From Gnetum montanum (taxonomy: Eukaryota; Streptophyta; Gnetopsida; Gnetales; Gnetaceae), in contig MNCI01016441.1 of assembly GCA_015680685.1 (NCBI GenBank), forward strand, positions 1 through 44,982: DNA of 44,982 bases. Reading direction: 5' to 3'. Shown in pieces: positions 1 to 12,319 of the stretch. Positions within the stretch are counted from its first letter, which is position 1; each line of letters opens with the position of its first letter. The notes under the pieces are model-generated. The model was not told the DNA's origin. It was given only the letters and a program-made list of their open reading frames with translations, and did not search any database. The translations under genes and the position numbers were made by a program.

Positions 1-1260
1 TGAGCTTTTATGAATCTTTGTCATTTTGGAAATATTTTGAATTTTGGAATAAAATAATAATATATATGTAAATGGGTTTGCTTAGTTGGTAATGGAAACC
101 ACAAATCTATTAGATACTCTCATCTACATGAACTAGTGGAGCATTTAGTGGATCCCATTGCATGAGAACAAGGATTGTTGGATGGATTTCCTATCTTGGA
201 TTTTGATATTTAAGTTTATGTGAGAAAATGAATTTAGTCAAGACCATGGTACCAAGTAGTTGAGTCTATTGGAGTTATGGTTAATGTAGGAACACCTCTT
301 TCAATTCCCTTGTGCTTGTCCTAAAAGTTGTTTTTGTAAGTTTCACATTTGAAGAAGATCTGGATGAGTGCGTTCTATTTTTGTGTGTTTTCTTATGTTG
401 ACTTTAATGATGATGATTCCTAGATGTTCTAGGATGTTTTGAACTCATTTTATGAGTTTGGAGGGTTTTGTGTTCTATGGAGACTTGTTTGGTGGCATTT
501 AGAGGTTCTAGACATCAAAACAAGCATTTTTGTATTTGGCCCCTGCAGGTGAGATGTATCATCAAAAAGTGAGACATCTTAGTTGAGACATTTGATCATA
601 AATTAAAACATCTTAGGATTAGATAAAACATCTTAGAAAAATAGTAGATGTATCACTTGAGAGCTAGGTTTTTGTAGTAGAAGTTCCATCAAAGACAAAG
701 ACATCTCAAGCACTGAGGAAAAAGCTTCAACATGGTGTTTTGATTAGGAGACATTTAAAAGACTCTAGATCCTTATGGGAAAGATCTAGAAAGATGAATA
801 GAAAAATTCCTAGGATTTTGATCTCTATAATATGTATGTATTTATCCAAAAATAATAATAGGAGAGTGGATCTATACATGAGAATGAGAGAAAAATATTT
901 CAAGAGTGGATAGTTGAGCAAGAGAGATTGGGTGAGTGCAAATAGTAAATGCAACTTCAAGATTAGCTTATGGTATGTTGATCTATGTGTCCTATTCTCT
1001 TGTATCTCATTTGTGACTTAGTATCTTAGTCTTGAATTGTAGAAGAGATTTCTATTGGTTGTGTTTTGCATTAAGATCAACCATTCTATAGTTGTAGAGC
1101 CTCATTTTCTACAATGTTGATTTAGTATGACAAGTTTTGGATGCTTGTGAGTTGTGTGAATCCTATTGTAATCTTCTAATATATTAATTAAAGATAGCTA
1201 GCTTTTTTTATTTACTAGAAAAATGTATTATCTTCACATAATATTTTGATTTAGTGCATT
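1..1260 (+). other. LTR-like or leader DNA upstream of the first gag
   Basis: There is no convincing coding sequence here. The stretch lies directly upstream of a plus-strand Ty3/gypsy gag and carries a cluster of short ACATCT/AGATGT words at about 545-710, a trait shared with the LTRs at 15993 and 21453. I therefore read it as the LTR and leader of the gag-protease remnant that follows. I could not find a clean TG...CA boundary or a primer-binding site, and no second LTR copy is visible, so this is inferred from position and word content. Confidence 0.35.
545..712. repeat. Cluster of AGACATCT-type words
   Basis: At least six degenerate copies of AGACATCT or its complement AGATGTxT fall within about 170 bp, for example near 571, 608, 628, 646 and 700. 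The same word family forms clusters in the LTRs at 16161-16389 and 21620-21835 and in the stretch 19085-19260. Restoring a CG at the centre turns the word into the palindrome AGACGTCT. Confidence 0.5.
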
Positions 1261-1363
1261 GAAGGTGATTTAATTATTGTAGTGAACTTGATCCAATGTT
1301 ATTAGTATTCAATCTCAGTTTTATTGTTGCTTGGAAATTGGATAAGGATTTTATCAATTTCAA

Positions 1364-2575
1364 ATGGCACCCAAGAAGAAACAGGTGCAATATTTGAATC
1401 ATAACATTAAGAGCATGAAGTTCACCTTCTAGATGATGGTTTCTCAATTGGATGAAATCAACATGAAGGTAGATAGAAATTATGGTCCTAGTCATATCCA
1501 GACACATGGAGGTGAAGAGCATGTATGCTCAGAGGAAGATGTTTTATAGCTAGGTGGAGATGGAATGGAAGATGAGGAAGGTCAATCTAGCTATGGAAGT
1601 ATAGGAAACCATCAACCAAGGATTCCAATGAAAGGGAATCCTATTCCTCAAATAAGAACTCCAAGGGCTTTAGTGATGTTCAATACTTCTTCAAGCAAGC
1701 TTGACAATGAAGACAAGGCAAGGATTACAAGAGCATTTAAAAATGCTTCAAGACTTCTGTATGTGAAGTTGAGGACTTTTAGTGGTGTAGATGATACCAA
1801 TTCTTTTATGATTGGCTAAAGGCACTTGAGAAGAATTTTTAGTTGGAAGAGACACCAAATAACTTGGGGGTACCTATTATTCAATGTAGATTAGAAGGTA
1901 TGGATTCTAATTGATGGGAAAAGAAATTCTAGGATTATGAAAGATGAATGATCAATCCATCAAATATTGGTATTTGATGAAATACAAGTTGAAGAGAAAA
2001 TTTAAATAGTCTTATCAAAGAGAAGAAACCATTATGAAGTTAAAATTCCTAATGCAAGGTTACAAGGATGTCAAAGAATTATACATCGAATTTTGTGATA
2101 TATTCCATCAAGCTAAGGTAAACTAGGAGGAGTATGAATAAGCTTCAATCTTTTTAGGAGGTCTCAAAATGGCTTAGCAGCAAGAGTTATCCTTTTATGA
2201 GCCAAAGACCCTTGATGAAGCTTATGATTTGGTACTCAAGCCTAAGAAGAAATTAGCTAGATTTAGAAATGATAGTAAACAAATTTTCAAGGGGAAGAAG
2301 AAGGGATCTAGATATGATAAGGGATCCAAATCCAAATTTGAAGATAATAAGATTGAAAGAGGTAATGAGAAGGGAAAATCCAAAAAGGACCAAGACAAGG
2401 GAGGCAAAGGTCAAGGTAGCACCTCATCAAAATTACAATGCTTCAAATGTGAAGAATGGGAACATAAGCAATAGAAATGTCTAATTTAGAAGGTAGCCAA
2501 GGATAAAGATGTGCAAACCATGGAGGTAGAGGAGACATTAAGAAAAACTCTTCAAAGAGATAATTATTAGGCTTC
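1364..2575 (+). pseudogene. gag: Ty3/gypsy gag remnant with CCHC zinc knuckle
   Basis: This is the capsid/nucleocapsid precursor of an LTR retrotransposon. The ATG at 1364 opens a frame starting MAPKKKQ that continues, through two in-frame TAG stops, into the stretch starting at 1565. Near 1810 a one-base shift leads into the capsid homology region, with a DWLKALEKNF-type motif typical of Ty3 gag. A second block with REE and FLGGLK words follows at about 2030-2200. From 2229 comes a Lys-rich basic region, then a CX2CX4HX4C knuckle (CFKC, then His, then Cys) at about 2440-2479. That knuckle contains one TAG where Gln is expected. A protease follows, giving the normal gag-PR order. The element is dead: it has several stops and at least one frameshift. 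The family assignment is firm; the sub-lineage is not determined. Confidence 0.8.
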
Positions 2576-2639
2576 AAAAATTGAGGATGTCTCTAAAAAA
2601 ATCTTGTGAATTCATGGGGAATGTAAATAAAGAACATCC

Positions 2640-2990
2640 TGATAGGAAATTTTTGCTTTAGATTGGGCCTAGTTATTTTCTTACTAGGGAGTTGATTCAT
2701 GTTTTGAGTAGTGGGGGAGCCCAAGAAAATGTTATTTCTTCTGGAGCAGTTGCTAGATTGTCTTTAGTAACTAATCCTCATTCAAGATTAGATAAGGTAC
2801 ATTGGTTGTTTAAATATTTTTCCAAGAGGTGAGGGAACAATATAGTTTGAAATTTAAAAGTGGAATTTTTCATGATGTTATGAAGTGTGATGTGCTTTCA
2901 ATAGATTATGCTAGTGTGATTCTTGGTAGACCTTACAATTGACAATGGTGCTTAGTTTGATGGAGTAAGAAATGTATGGAGTGTTGTTAG
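2640..2990 (+). pseudogene. Ty3/gypsy aspartic protease remnant
   Basis: This is the retropepsin-like domain that would process the gag-pol polyprotein, directly downstream of the gag. The active-site region reads SSGGAQENVIS, where functional copies have D-S/T-G-A followed by xNxI/V, so the catalytic Asp is lost. The C-terminal signature ILGRPY is kept near 2920-2937. A frameshift near 2815 separates the two halves, and a TGA follows the LGR motif. I see no reverse transcriptase downstream in the same orientation, so the element is truncated after the protease or disrupted by later insertions. Confidence 0.7.
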
Positions 2991-4394
2991 ACTTAATGGA
3001 ATCTATTGAACTGCTTAATTCTATAGTTTTTAACCTTATAAGTTCACATTTTTATTTTTATTACTATTTTACTATATCAAAGATAATTGATTTTAGCAAT
3101 AGAATTCAATAAGTATGAATTTCTCTTGTTGAGTTCTATGTATCGTAGAAATCATGGTAGCAATGGAAATCAACATCAATTATATCAATCCCCATAGTGG
3201 CTGCAATATGGATCGATAACATAGATTTCCAAGGAGAAAAAATCTTGCAAAGAAATCAAGATATTGATTTAAGTCATTGGATGAACTAAATCAATTACTA
3301 AAGATTCCAAAAATCACAATACAATTAGACAGGTCTGCAATCGATCGCTATTGAATTCTTCAATATCAATCAATTTCCAAAATACTTATTTTTCCTAATT
3401 ATTGTAAATCCTCTTAGGTATAGATGAGTGAGAGGGATGCCAAATTCAAGAAAGAGCCCATACTAAATAGAATTCTTCTTTATTTGTACTAGAAGTTGTT
3501 AAGGAAGATTTTTGACACGTTGTGACAATCAACAACCACTGATGTTATTAAGATTATGAAGTTCCTGCATTGTGAAGGTAGCATAGTAGGGTTGCAGATT
3601 AGGTGATGTATTCATTGTAATATTTTGATATTTATGATAAATTTAAGTATTTTTCAATTTTTTAATAAATTATTTTCATCTTTGAACTTAATATTAAAAG
3701 TTAGGATGAGGGCTTTTTGATTTTACTTATGAGTGATAGTCATAAGAGTGGAGTTTTTAATTGAATTTGGATCTAATTATTTATTGCCTTGATGATCTTT
3801 TTGACTTTGGAACCATTCCTCCATGGAACAACTCAAGGGTTAGTCATAGACAAGGTGAAAATTTTACAATGGAGATAATTGTTACGGTAATTCAACATCA
3901 AACTCTGGGGCTTGTTAATGTGGTGCTTTTGCCAAGGAGGCCAACAAAGTTAATCATCATCAAGGATTTTGTACATTTTCAAATTTATTTAGGAGATTTA
4001 GTACTTTTTAATAGGTACACTATATTTTTATTTTTCTTTCATTTCATTTTATTAAGTAGTTTTAGAAATGGTTTCTTTCAATTTTTTTCGTGTATTTAAA
4101 AGTTTATAAAAAAGGAAAAATTATAATCCCAAGAATTAGCTCCTCTTATTACCCAACTTACTGAGATTGTAAAGAAATTTGAAATTTAGGCAAAAATTTT
4201 AGGGGTAATTAAATCAATTTGTAGAGTCTTAGGATTGGTTACCCATGAATTTGCTAAGGAGGAATGTGATTGTTCAATGAAATAAAAAAAGTAAACTAAA
4301 ACCCTAACAAGAATTCAACCTCCTATGAATACCATTAGTCTTTATAAATATACATGAATTAATTTAAGAAAGATCAAGTAGAAAAAAGGCAACC
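2991..4394. other. Unassigned AT-rich stretch between two element remnants
   Basis: No protein family is recognisable on either strand. One open frame on the plus strand (3761-4099, 112 codons) has no motif I know, and its C-terminal third is a Phe-rich translation of a T-rich tract. It is more likely chance than a gene. The stretch probably holds the 3' remains of the gag-protease element and the truncated 3' end of the minus-strand Tat element that begins at about 4395. Confidence 0.4.
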
Positions 4395-5850
4395 AAATCC
4401 AAAAATTTTTAGAACCATAAACAAGGTTATATGGTGTTGCTCTAGTCATAGTTTGGTACATGGTTCGGTAAGCCCAAAGTACATGAACAAGTCACTCATG
4501 CCACTTACACTTACTATTGTTCAACATCTTCTTAAGTAAGTTGATGATGGCATTATTGCTTGATTTAGCTTGTCCATTGGCTTGAGGGTAATATGGCAAT
4601 GAAAATGAGTTCTTAAAACCTAGGTCATGACAAAAAATTTTCATTTCTTAGTAGCTAAACTATGGTTTGTTATCTATGACTATGGTTTGTTACACTTACT
4701 ATTGTTCAACATCTTCTTAAGTAAGTTGACTATGGTAATAGGTATGTTGAAATGGGCTACTATGTTTTCCAAAATGAATCTATACACTTGTTAAGATGTG
4801 GTCTTTCTTAAGGGAATAGCCAAGATGTGGTCTATAGAAATGTGGCTAAATTTCTTAGTATTGAGCCTAAGCTCATATTTGAGGCATCATTTAAGCTCAA
4901 TATCTAGATCATTAACATGGTTGTTGGCCACTTTAGAATTAATGTCTATATAATCTATGTAATATTTGAGCAAACCTAGCATCTAGTTAATAAAGATATA
5001 CGTCATGGCTCATTAGTAGGTTGCTCCTACATTCTTATGGCCTAAAGGCATAATGATGTAGCAAAAGGTACCCCAAGGATTCATGAAGGTCATGCTAAGT
5101 TGATGCTCTAGGTTGATCCTAATTTGGTCATATCCCAGGAACCCATCCCTAAAGGATAACAAGGCATGTTCGATTGTAGTATTGATAAGTTGATCAATAC
5201 TTGGCAAAGAAAAGTCATCCTTGATGGTTGACTTATTTAGGTCTTGGAAATTAATGTAAATGTGAATATTCCCTAGGAACTACCACTATATTGGATACCC
5301 ATTCCATGTAATCAATATCTCTAATGAAAACAACTTGGTATAACTTTGTGATTTCATCACAAACTACCAAGGAAACATTGGGTCTATTCTTACGTAATTC
5401 CTATTTCATTGGTCTAATGCTAGGATCAAGTATGATGTTGTGTTGTACTAAGCATGGGTCTAGTCCTAGAATATCCTCATATGACCAAGAAAAGGCCTTA
5501 ATGTTATCTTGTAGGACCTTGGTAATGTCTTGAGCCTATTAAGGTTCTAGTGAGGAACTTAGTTTTAGTATTTTCCCCTCACCATTATGTATTGTGATAG
5601 GAACCTCACTTAGAGAGTATTTAGTTATGTCACTAACCTTAAGGTCAAGGGTTTTAACTAGGTTCATAGGGCATTCTAGAGGTTTTTTGACTAAGGCTAT
5701 GTGATTGAAAAGACTCTTAGGCTCATGGTCTAAACAATCAGGCTTAATATATCATTTAACATCACCATAAGGCCCATGCAGGTTCAATGACAAGGTGATT
5801 TACTTTTAGATGTTCATACTCCAATCTTGCCTATCAACCATAAGCACATT
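4395..5850 (-). pseudogene. pol: Tat-lineage Ty3/gypsy pol fragment (copy A): linker, RT, deletion, integrase core
   Basis: Read on the minus strand from 5850 downward. A protease-RT linker (about 5850-5300) has the phrases VKTLDLKVSD and SLSEVPITIHNGE, also present in the copy at 37.9 kb. The RT follows at 5300-4850, with the catalytic-A region DGFLGYDQIR and the PWGTFCY and MPLGHKN blocks typical of Tat/Athila RTs. The YxDD box near 4960-4940 reads YIDY, so one catalytic Asp is lost. After the RT thumb words LRLNTKK (near 4860) the frame jumps directly to an integrase core (AIPLRKTTS, VAHFNIPITIV). Both RNase H domains and the integrase N-terminus are therefore deleted. Homology to the copy at 35.0-35.2 kb ends near 4395, so the integrase C-terminus is missing too. 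There are many in-frame stops, and the copy is inactive. Confidence 0.85.
4505..4729. repeat. Exact 40 bp direct duplication inside the integrase remnant
   Basis: Bases 4505-4544 and 4690-4729 are identical (both start TTACACTTACTATTG), offset by 185 bp. A shorter neighbouring word, CTATGGTTTGTTA, is also doubled near 4662 and 4679. The surroundings are an old decayed element, so two perfect 40-mers point to a later local event such as filler DNA or template switching during repair. Confidence 0.85.
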
Positions 5851-6500
5851 ATGTGGAATCTAGGTAAAAATGGGTGAACTATTCTAAAATGATATAAAAT
5901 ACTTTAGTAAGCATGCAAACATATGCTATTCCAATGACAAAAAAAAAATGAAAACAAGGTCAACCAAAGCTGTAGGATGTAGTTAAAGGTAAACAAGGTG
6001 GGATAAAGGCAAAACAATATTAGAAGAAGATGAAATACCATGAAAACATGGGAAATAAGGGAAAATATGAAGAATAAGATTATTCTTTTGCAAGTTTAAA
6101 ATCTTCGTAGGCCATGTTGCCATTTTAAGGCCTTGGCAAGCCATAGTTATATGGTATCAATTGATGATTAAAGATAGTCAAACCCCATCACTTAATAGCA
6201 GCCAAAGGCTAAATAGGGATCAACAAAGGCCATAATAAATAAAATAATGTATATATGATAAAATTAAAGTTATGTAGAGCCTATACAAGATCAATTGATG
6301 GAAAGGAAGGTTAACAATGCACAACAAGGTCAAAACAAGTCAAACCACCATGAAACAAGGTTAGCTCTATTAAAATGAAATACTTGTGATAAAAATTGAT
6401 TAATATTGATAAAATAGGATTAGATGTTTCTAGTTTTAGGCTTAGTGGAATAGGGTATGGGACTACAAGGTTGTCGAGGAAGTTTGGACACATGAGAGGG
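5851..6500 (-). other. Non-coding spacer between the copy A pol and its array
   Basis: No reading frame is recognisable. The stretch is A- and AAGG-rich (minus strand CCTT-rich) and matches the equivalent spacer at 38.2-38.7 kb in several patches. Shared patches include ATGCTATTC near 5922 and 38236, GTCAAACCCCA near 6178 and 38448, and the word CTAGTTTTAGGC near 6428 and 38668. A similar word sits at 15254 and a related one (GCTAGTTTAAGGCC) at 34598. Confidence 0.5.
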
Positions 6501-6539
6501 CCACTTCAATGCTATTTTAAAGCAAAATTGATGCTTTTC

Positions 6540-9500
6540 CTTGTGACTATGTTGGGCCCTACTAATGACTCCCTTGGCCTAGCATAGTCATGCATTCTCT
6601 AATGTAGTCAAAATTTAGGAATAGTTTCTAGGCTCAGTATGATCACTTTCAAGCTTCCAATGATCTAGATAGCTAGTGCAAGGGATGGACATTGAAGATT
6701 TGCAAGTTCTAGAATTTTTTTAAACTCCCAGAAGGCTGAAAAGTGTGTTTCTAGTGGTGACTACATTGGGCTAGTAGGCTCTAGTGCAGTCACAGAGAAT
6801 AGATGAATTCATGGGCTTCTAGGGTTGAAATGAAGTGGGATTGCAACTGGCTGACATGGGGGTAAGGTTATAGACATTTTGGATCAATTTTTGGCTCTTA
6901 TGAGTGGTATACTACTGATTGTTGTTACTACATTTTCGCTTCCTACTATAACTATGCTAGCCTAGCATAGTCACTAGCTCCTTTAGTGTAGTCATGAATG
7001 GGAAAATTATTTTGGTGAGTTTTGGAGCTAAATAGACCATGCTAATGAACTTTTAGGGTTACTGGTGCTACTAGCTAGGGTTTTTGTGCCAAATTTGCTA
7101 GTTTTGATGCTTTTTTGGGTCTTGAATTGTCAAATACCTTATGAATATGTTGGGCATGTAGTTTCTAGTGTAGTTGAGGGAATTAGATGGAAAAAATATG
7201 AAAAGGGTGAATGTTGGCTCATTTCCCAAGGTTTCAAAATCTAAGCATGCTTGAGTAGGGCTTTGGATCTTTTTAGGAGTTGATTTGAGTAATTTTGAAG
7301 TTTTTTTGACCATCTTCGAGTGGACTATGCTAGGCCCTAGTAGTGATTACACTGGCCCAGCATAGTCATGTAATAATCCAGTGTAGTTGAGTTTCAAAAG
7401 TTGAAAAAATTGAGTTTAATTGGTAAAATTAACTCTAATAGGATCCCAAGACTTCTATAAATGAACTTAGAGCTATTTTTTTGTAACTTTTGATAAATGT
7501 TAGGTGGACTATGCTAGGACTTGGTAGTGACTATGCTAGCCTAATGTAGTCACATCATCCTTTTTCATAGTGAAGGCTATGATTGTTAGAAATGATGAGA
7601 AAAGATGAGTTTCATAGTCAAACAAGCTATGGTGATGTTCTAGGGTTCATCAATAGTTAGTTTGTCCTTTTTACTATCAATTTTATCAACCTTGAAGTAG
7701 ACTACATTAAGGCTTGATAGTGACTACGTTGGCCTAATGTAGTCACAATTTTCTTCAATGTAGTTGAGGTTCTATGTGTGAAAAATGGTGAATAATATCT
7801 CAACTCCAAGGTCATATGGTGCCAATGTGTTTTGGCAAGGTCCTACAATAAGAAATGGTGTTCTATTGGTTGGCTTTATCTTGGTTTAAATTCCAAAGTG
7901 TGGACTATGATGAGGTTTGATAGTGACTACACTGGCTTAGCATAGTTACAATTTTCCTCAACGTAGTTGATACCTTGGGATGGATAACATAGGTTTTAAT
8001 GGGAAAAAGAAGTTCCAAAAAGGCTCTAGGTTTTATCAAAAATAGATGTAGCCATTTTTTGTAATTTTTTGTTATTTTCTTATGAACTACACTATGCTCT
8101 AGTAATGACTACACTAGCCTAGTCCAATCACATAATCCTCTAGTGTAGTTAAGGATGTAGTTGTCAAAAATGATCAAAAAATGAAAGTTTTGTGGTCAAA
8201 TAGGCTTAAATGGGATTTTAGCATTTTTTTCAAGTTTGATTTGAATGATTTGTGATGGATTTTGGCCAACTCTAGGTGAACTATGTTGGCCTAACGTAGT
8301 CACCTCATTCCTCAAATAGTTGGGATTGGGGATGCAAAGAATGAGAAAATGTGGCAAGATTTGTTTAAATTTATAGCTCTATTGGATTTTTGGTGTTCTC
8401 GAGAGGCAAGTTGGAGTAGGAAAAGAGTTGTTTTAGGCTTTCTAAGTGGACTACACTAGCCACCTCTAGTGACTATGCTAGCCCAATGTAGTCACTCTTG
8501 AAAATTGATATTTGGCCTTAGAAATAATGAATTTTTACTTCCATGTTTAGTTTGGCATGACCTTGACATCTCTAAAGATGGTTTTAAGCTTGGAAGTGAT
8601 TGGTCTGTGGATTTCAAGTGGGCTACACTAGACGCCTACTAAGACTACACTAGCCTAGAGTAGTCATTCCATTCCCAACGTAGTCACACTTCAAAAATGA
8701 AAATTCATGGGCTTTTTCTAAGTTTTTAGTTAATAGGTCAATATTCTAAGGTCACTAGGGGTTTTGGAGAGGTATGGATACTATGAGATGTAGTTTTGGA
8801 GGTGTGTGATGGCATGCATGGTCAATTTGATCCCTAAACCCTATGACTATGTTAGGTGAATGTAGTCACTAGGTTTTCCTAGCATAGTCATGGGAAATCA
8901 TTGATTTTTAACACCATATAGTGAATTTGACCATGTTTCAATATTTTTGGGAGCTAAGACTAAGGTTTAGGGAGATGGTATGTCCATTTGGAGTTGATTG
9001 AAGGTTGGATGGACTAGGAATGATCTATTCCACCTTAGACTATGTTGAGCCAGTGTAGTCCTATTGTTGCCTAGCCTAGTCTCACCAAGAATCTACTTTT
9101 CTATAGGGTTTGATGCCATTTGGGTGCCTGGTAACTACTAATCCTAACTTCTTGCTACTGGCTTAAGTGTAGGGTTCCATGGGTTGATGGTCAGTATTGA
9201 TGGATGGCTTGGGATTGCGAAGAGACAAGATATTTTACTAGACTACACTAGGCTAGTGTAGTCCATCCTAAAGGCTAATGTAGTCCCATAGAAAATCAAT
9301 TTTCTAGATGAATCTTGAAGCTTTCTGCAATCCTATTCATTGTGGGTGTCAATACTAGATTTCTTGGTTTGGTTGTAAGGTTTTCAACATGGGCAAGATT
9401 GGAAATTTGATTTTAGAGGATGGATGAGAGGTGTTATTTGTTCCAAGGCTTTAAGGAGTGCAAACTTCAATGTAGTTAAGCATGGAAACTCCAAAAATCT

Positions 9501-9830
9501 CAGCATAGTCATGGTGTTTTGGGCTATTTTTGGAGTGTCTAGTGAGTTCCTCATGAAATTAGCAAGTTTTATTTAAAAACACTTTCCACCACTTAGTGTA
9601 GTCCATAGTTTCCAATTTCATCACCAAGTGAAGTGGGAATTATGCATGGCAACCAAGGTTTGCATGTGGACGCTTAGGTTTAAGTAGTTTTTTCTATTGG
9701 AAAATCATTATTTCTTTCACTTCTTAGCTACTATGCCTTATTTGGAGCTATGTTCTTACCACCACTACCTAGCCCCAATGTAGTTAAGGCTTTCCTAACT
9801 AATAGTGTCAACATAGTCACCAAAATTTCA
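6540..9830. repeat. Diverged array of about 190 bp units with GACTACxCT palindromic boxes
   Basis: Roughly 16 box clusters occur with a usual spacing near 180-210 bp, at about 6565, 6780, 6960, 7345, 7525, 7715, 7925, 8110, 8295, 8475, 8650, 8860, 9055, 9255, 9600 and 9790. A typical cluster reads GTGACTACxCT, then GGCC or AGCC, then AGxxTAGTCAC. With CG restored at the variable sites the two arms are reverse complements. Many clusters carry one extra half-site before (GGACTATGCTAGG) and one after (GTGTAGTTGAG). Sequence between the boxes is also partly shared, for example AAAAATGAT and GGTCAAATA words. This is a decayed tandem array rather than scattered sites. No open frame or RNA gene explains it. 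Confidence 0.8.
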
Positions 9831-11131
9831 AAGTTTTCTTGCATTCTCTATGTCAATCAACATGAACAAGAAGGAAGGCATGAAGAATCTTGAGTTTGTT
9901 GAGGTAGATGTAGCTACCTAGGTCTTGTCGCACCTTTCCAATCCTAGGATTGGAGATGGTTCAACCACAGTTTACCCCAAGTACACATCTATGACCATTT
10001 TTTCCATCTATTCCATTTATTCTATTTGTGGGGTTTATTCCATTTCTTAGATCTAGGCTTGTTTAATAATTATTTTGGGATTTTGTAAAAATTCCATCAC
10101 AAGTTTTTATTATGTATTTTTTTTTTTTTGCATTATTTGGGCTTTGGATTTTTTTTTTGAATTTTAAATGTCTTTTCCATGATTTCCATGGGTTCTTAGC
10201 TTTTCCCATCCAAAAAAGCAATGTTCCTTATGATTTTTGTCTTGAGAAAATGTTTATGTTTTAAAATTTTCTAAGGTTATGAGGTTATTTCAAACTATTT
10301 TTAAACAACTATATTTTTGAACCACTTGATTTCACCTTATGGATAATTTTCTATGGTTGTTTTTGTCAAGCTATTTCAAGTGGGCTTTCTATTTTATGGC
10401 CATTTTTTGTCTAAGTTGCATATTTTTTTTTGCAATAAATGGCTATGAAATTTTATGCTTAATGGTATGCATTCATATTTTAAGTTCAAGGATTTTAATG
10501 AATTTTGAACCATTGAATTTGAACAAACGGTTTGGTCTTTATGGTTGTTTTTGTGAACTCATGTGAAAATGGATTTTTAGCATGATGACCATGTAAGGTA
10601 ATTTGTGTAATTTTTCCTATAAAATTAGTTAATATTTTTATGTTTTCTTATCATGAAATTATAGTTCATGGTTTTATAATTCCAGCAGCTAAGGAATCCT
10701 CAAAAATAGATAAGTGGTTAATTTTCTATAGAAGTTTTTGTAAAGTCACATGAAATTGAGGTTCTAAGGTTGTTATGCATTTATCCTTGTGAAGATGGCC
10801 AACATGGAGACTTTGAAAATTTATTTTTCCTCAACATCCCATGATCTTGCGAATTGTTTGGGATGTTAGAAAGGTGCTAGAAGTGGTTTGGATCAAATAA
10901 AATGTTTTTTTATATTTTTTTTGTAAGAGATTTCCCATGGCCATTTCAATGTACAATGTAAAATTTTGGTTGTAGACTTAGACAATGTTTTGAATTTTTC
11001 CTAAGTGCTTCTTTTGATGTTGCATGGTTATAAGGGTAAAAATGTTGGTATGACAATTGTAATGTTATCTTGTTGTTAATTTTAGTTTTGATTTATGCAT
11101 TATTGTAACAGTTATGTGTTGGATGTTATAG
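9831..11131. other. T-rich spacer between the array and the split gene
   Basis: The stretch contains long T tracts (for example 10119-10131). Open frames here translate T-rich DNA and have no family signature. The proximal part near 9895-10000 (GAGGTAGATG, GGCTACCT-type words, CCAAGTA) resembles 41350-41430, which sits in the same place relative to the second array. It may also contain the promoter and first exons of the gene that follows, but I cannot point to them. Confidence 0.4.
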
Positions 11132-11582
11132 GGCCTTCTTAAAGCCCAGTCTAATGGTTATAAAGATAGAGGGATTTTATTCTACATCCATCTTCCAAGA
11201 ACTAACACTCTAGTTCTTGATATGGAGTGGGGATGGTATGAAGTGTATTTTAGGCTGGGGGCTAAGGACTTCCTCGCTTACCTACTCCAAAATTATAGTG
11301 TGATGGTTTGGTCACACTTGATCTTTCAGACAATTATATCAATAGTGGAAATTATTCTACCTCATTCCTCTAGTTTGATCATCAAGTTCTTGATTAACAG
11401 ACCTAATGTTCATGTAGAGGTAGAGAACAATGATGACACAACTACTATGGGCACTCACAAATTTTCAAAAATTTAGGAGATGCTTGAGTTCAGCTAGTAC
11501 AATATGAACAACACTTTGATTGTTGGTCACCATGTTCATACATTATTCCAAAACCCTCTAGGAATTGTCTACCACATAGAGG
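11132..11582 (+). pseudogene. Exon 1 of copy 1: NLI-interacting-factor-like HAD domain
   Basis: The exon stays open from the TATAG acceptor at 11131 to a TAG at 11474-11476, about 114 codons, then continues with stops. Visible HAD landmarks, in order: TLVLDMEWG near 11206-11232 (motif I, nucleophile Asp kept, second Asp replaced by Glu); YFRLGAKDFLAYL near 11246-11284 (matches the RPGxxEFL region of NIF proteins, with Pro lost); VMVWS near 11303-11317 (motif II Ser after Trp); and NTLIVGHH near 11510-11533, followed by NPLG (motif IV, normally VDD, here GH). Known NIF-family enzymes dephosphorylate proteins such as the RNA polymerase II C-terminal domain. This copy lacks the metal-binding Asp residues of motif IV and has stops, so activity is not expected. 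The assignment rests on the order and spacing of motifs seen by eye. Confidence 0.55.
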
Positions 11583-12319
11583 GCTAAGCATAATTGTGGT
11601 CTCTATTTTATGGTTACTTTATTTTATTATGTTCTTAAGTCATGTTGCTTCACTTACCTATAGGTATAGGATGAATGAGCAAGGATTAATCAAAGGTGAC
11701 AACCTTTTGCTTCTAGCCCACATAGCTTTAAATGCATTCACTAAAAGCCCAAATGTGAGGCTTGCAGTAATGGAGCAATTGAAGGGTGACTATGAAGAAA
11801 GCATCATATTCCACCTTAAGGCTTATAAGAGATGTCTAGTGAATGGGACCATGCATAGTTAGTCGGCAAACTCGTCTTTCGATGACATAGAAGTAAAACC
11901 ATTTGTTAGAGATCCTATGATGCCTATGTCATATAGGTAAAGTGAGTGTTTTTGTTTATTGATTTTGGGTTATTTCTATGCTAACATTTTTTTCTAGTTA
12001 GGAAGTCATTAAGTTATTTTAATTTTGGTTGTTTAAGTAGTTACATTGGTTTCATTCTAATTTGGCTATTTTTGTTGTATTATATATTACATGATGCATA
12101 GATGCTAAGGCTAATAAGCTATCTTGCAAATGTCACTCCATTAGTTGAAGTTATGGTTATCACTTTAGGATATACTGAGGAGACCTAAATCTTCAAGTTT
12201 AGTGAGGTGGATACCACACAAAGCTAGTTATCTAACTAGGCATCCAATGCTATCCATGCAAGGATCATTTCATGGCCCCGAGCTTAACTGTTTCCACTAT
12301 GGAGATGTTGAACATTATT

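Noticed and set aside
3761-4099. 112-codon plus-strand frame
   Set aside because: No recognisable motif, a Phe-rich end from a T-rich tract, and no homolog elsewhere in the window. Likely chance.
6540-9830. CRISPR array or tRNA-like cluster
   Set aside because: Boxes repeat at about 190 bp with diverged, partly shared spacers and no cas genes, in a plant-type retroelement context. The palindromes do not fold as tRNA.
10339-10566. Hydrophobic 75-codon frame that looks like a membrane protein
   Set aside because: It translates a T-rich spacer, which gives Phe/Leu/Ile runs by composition. It has no other support.
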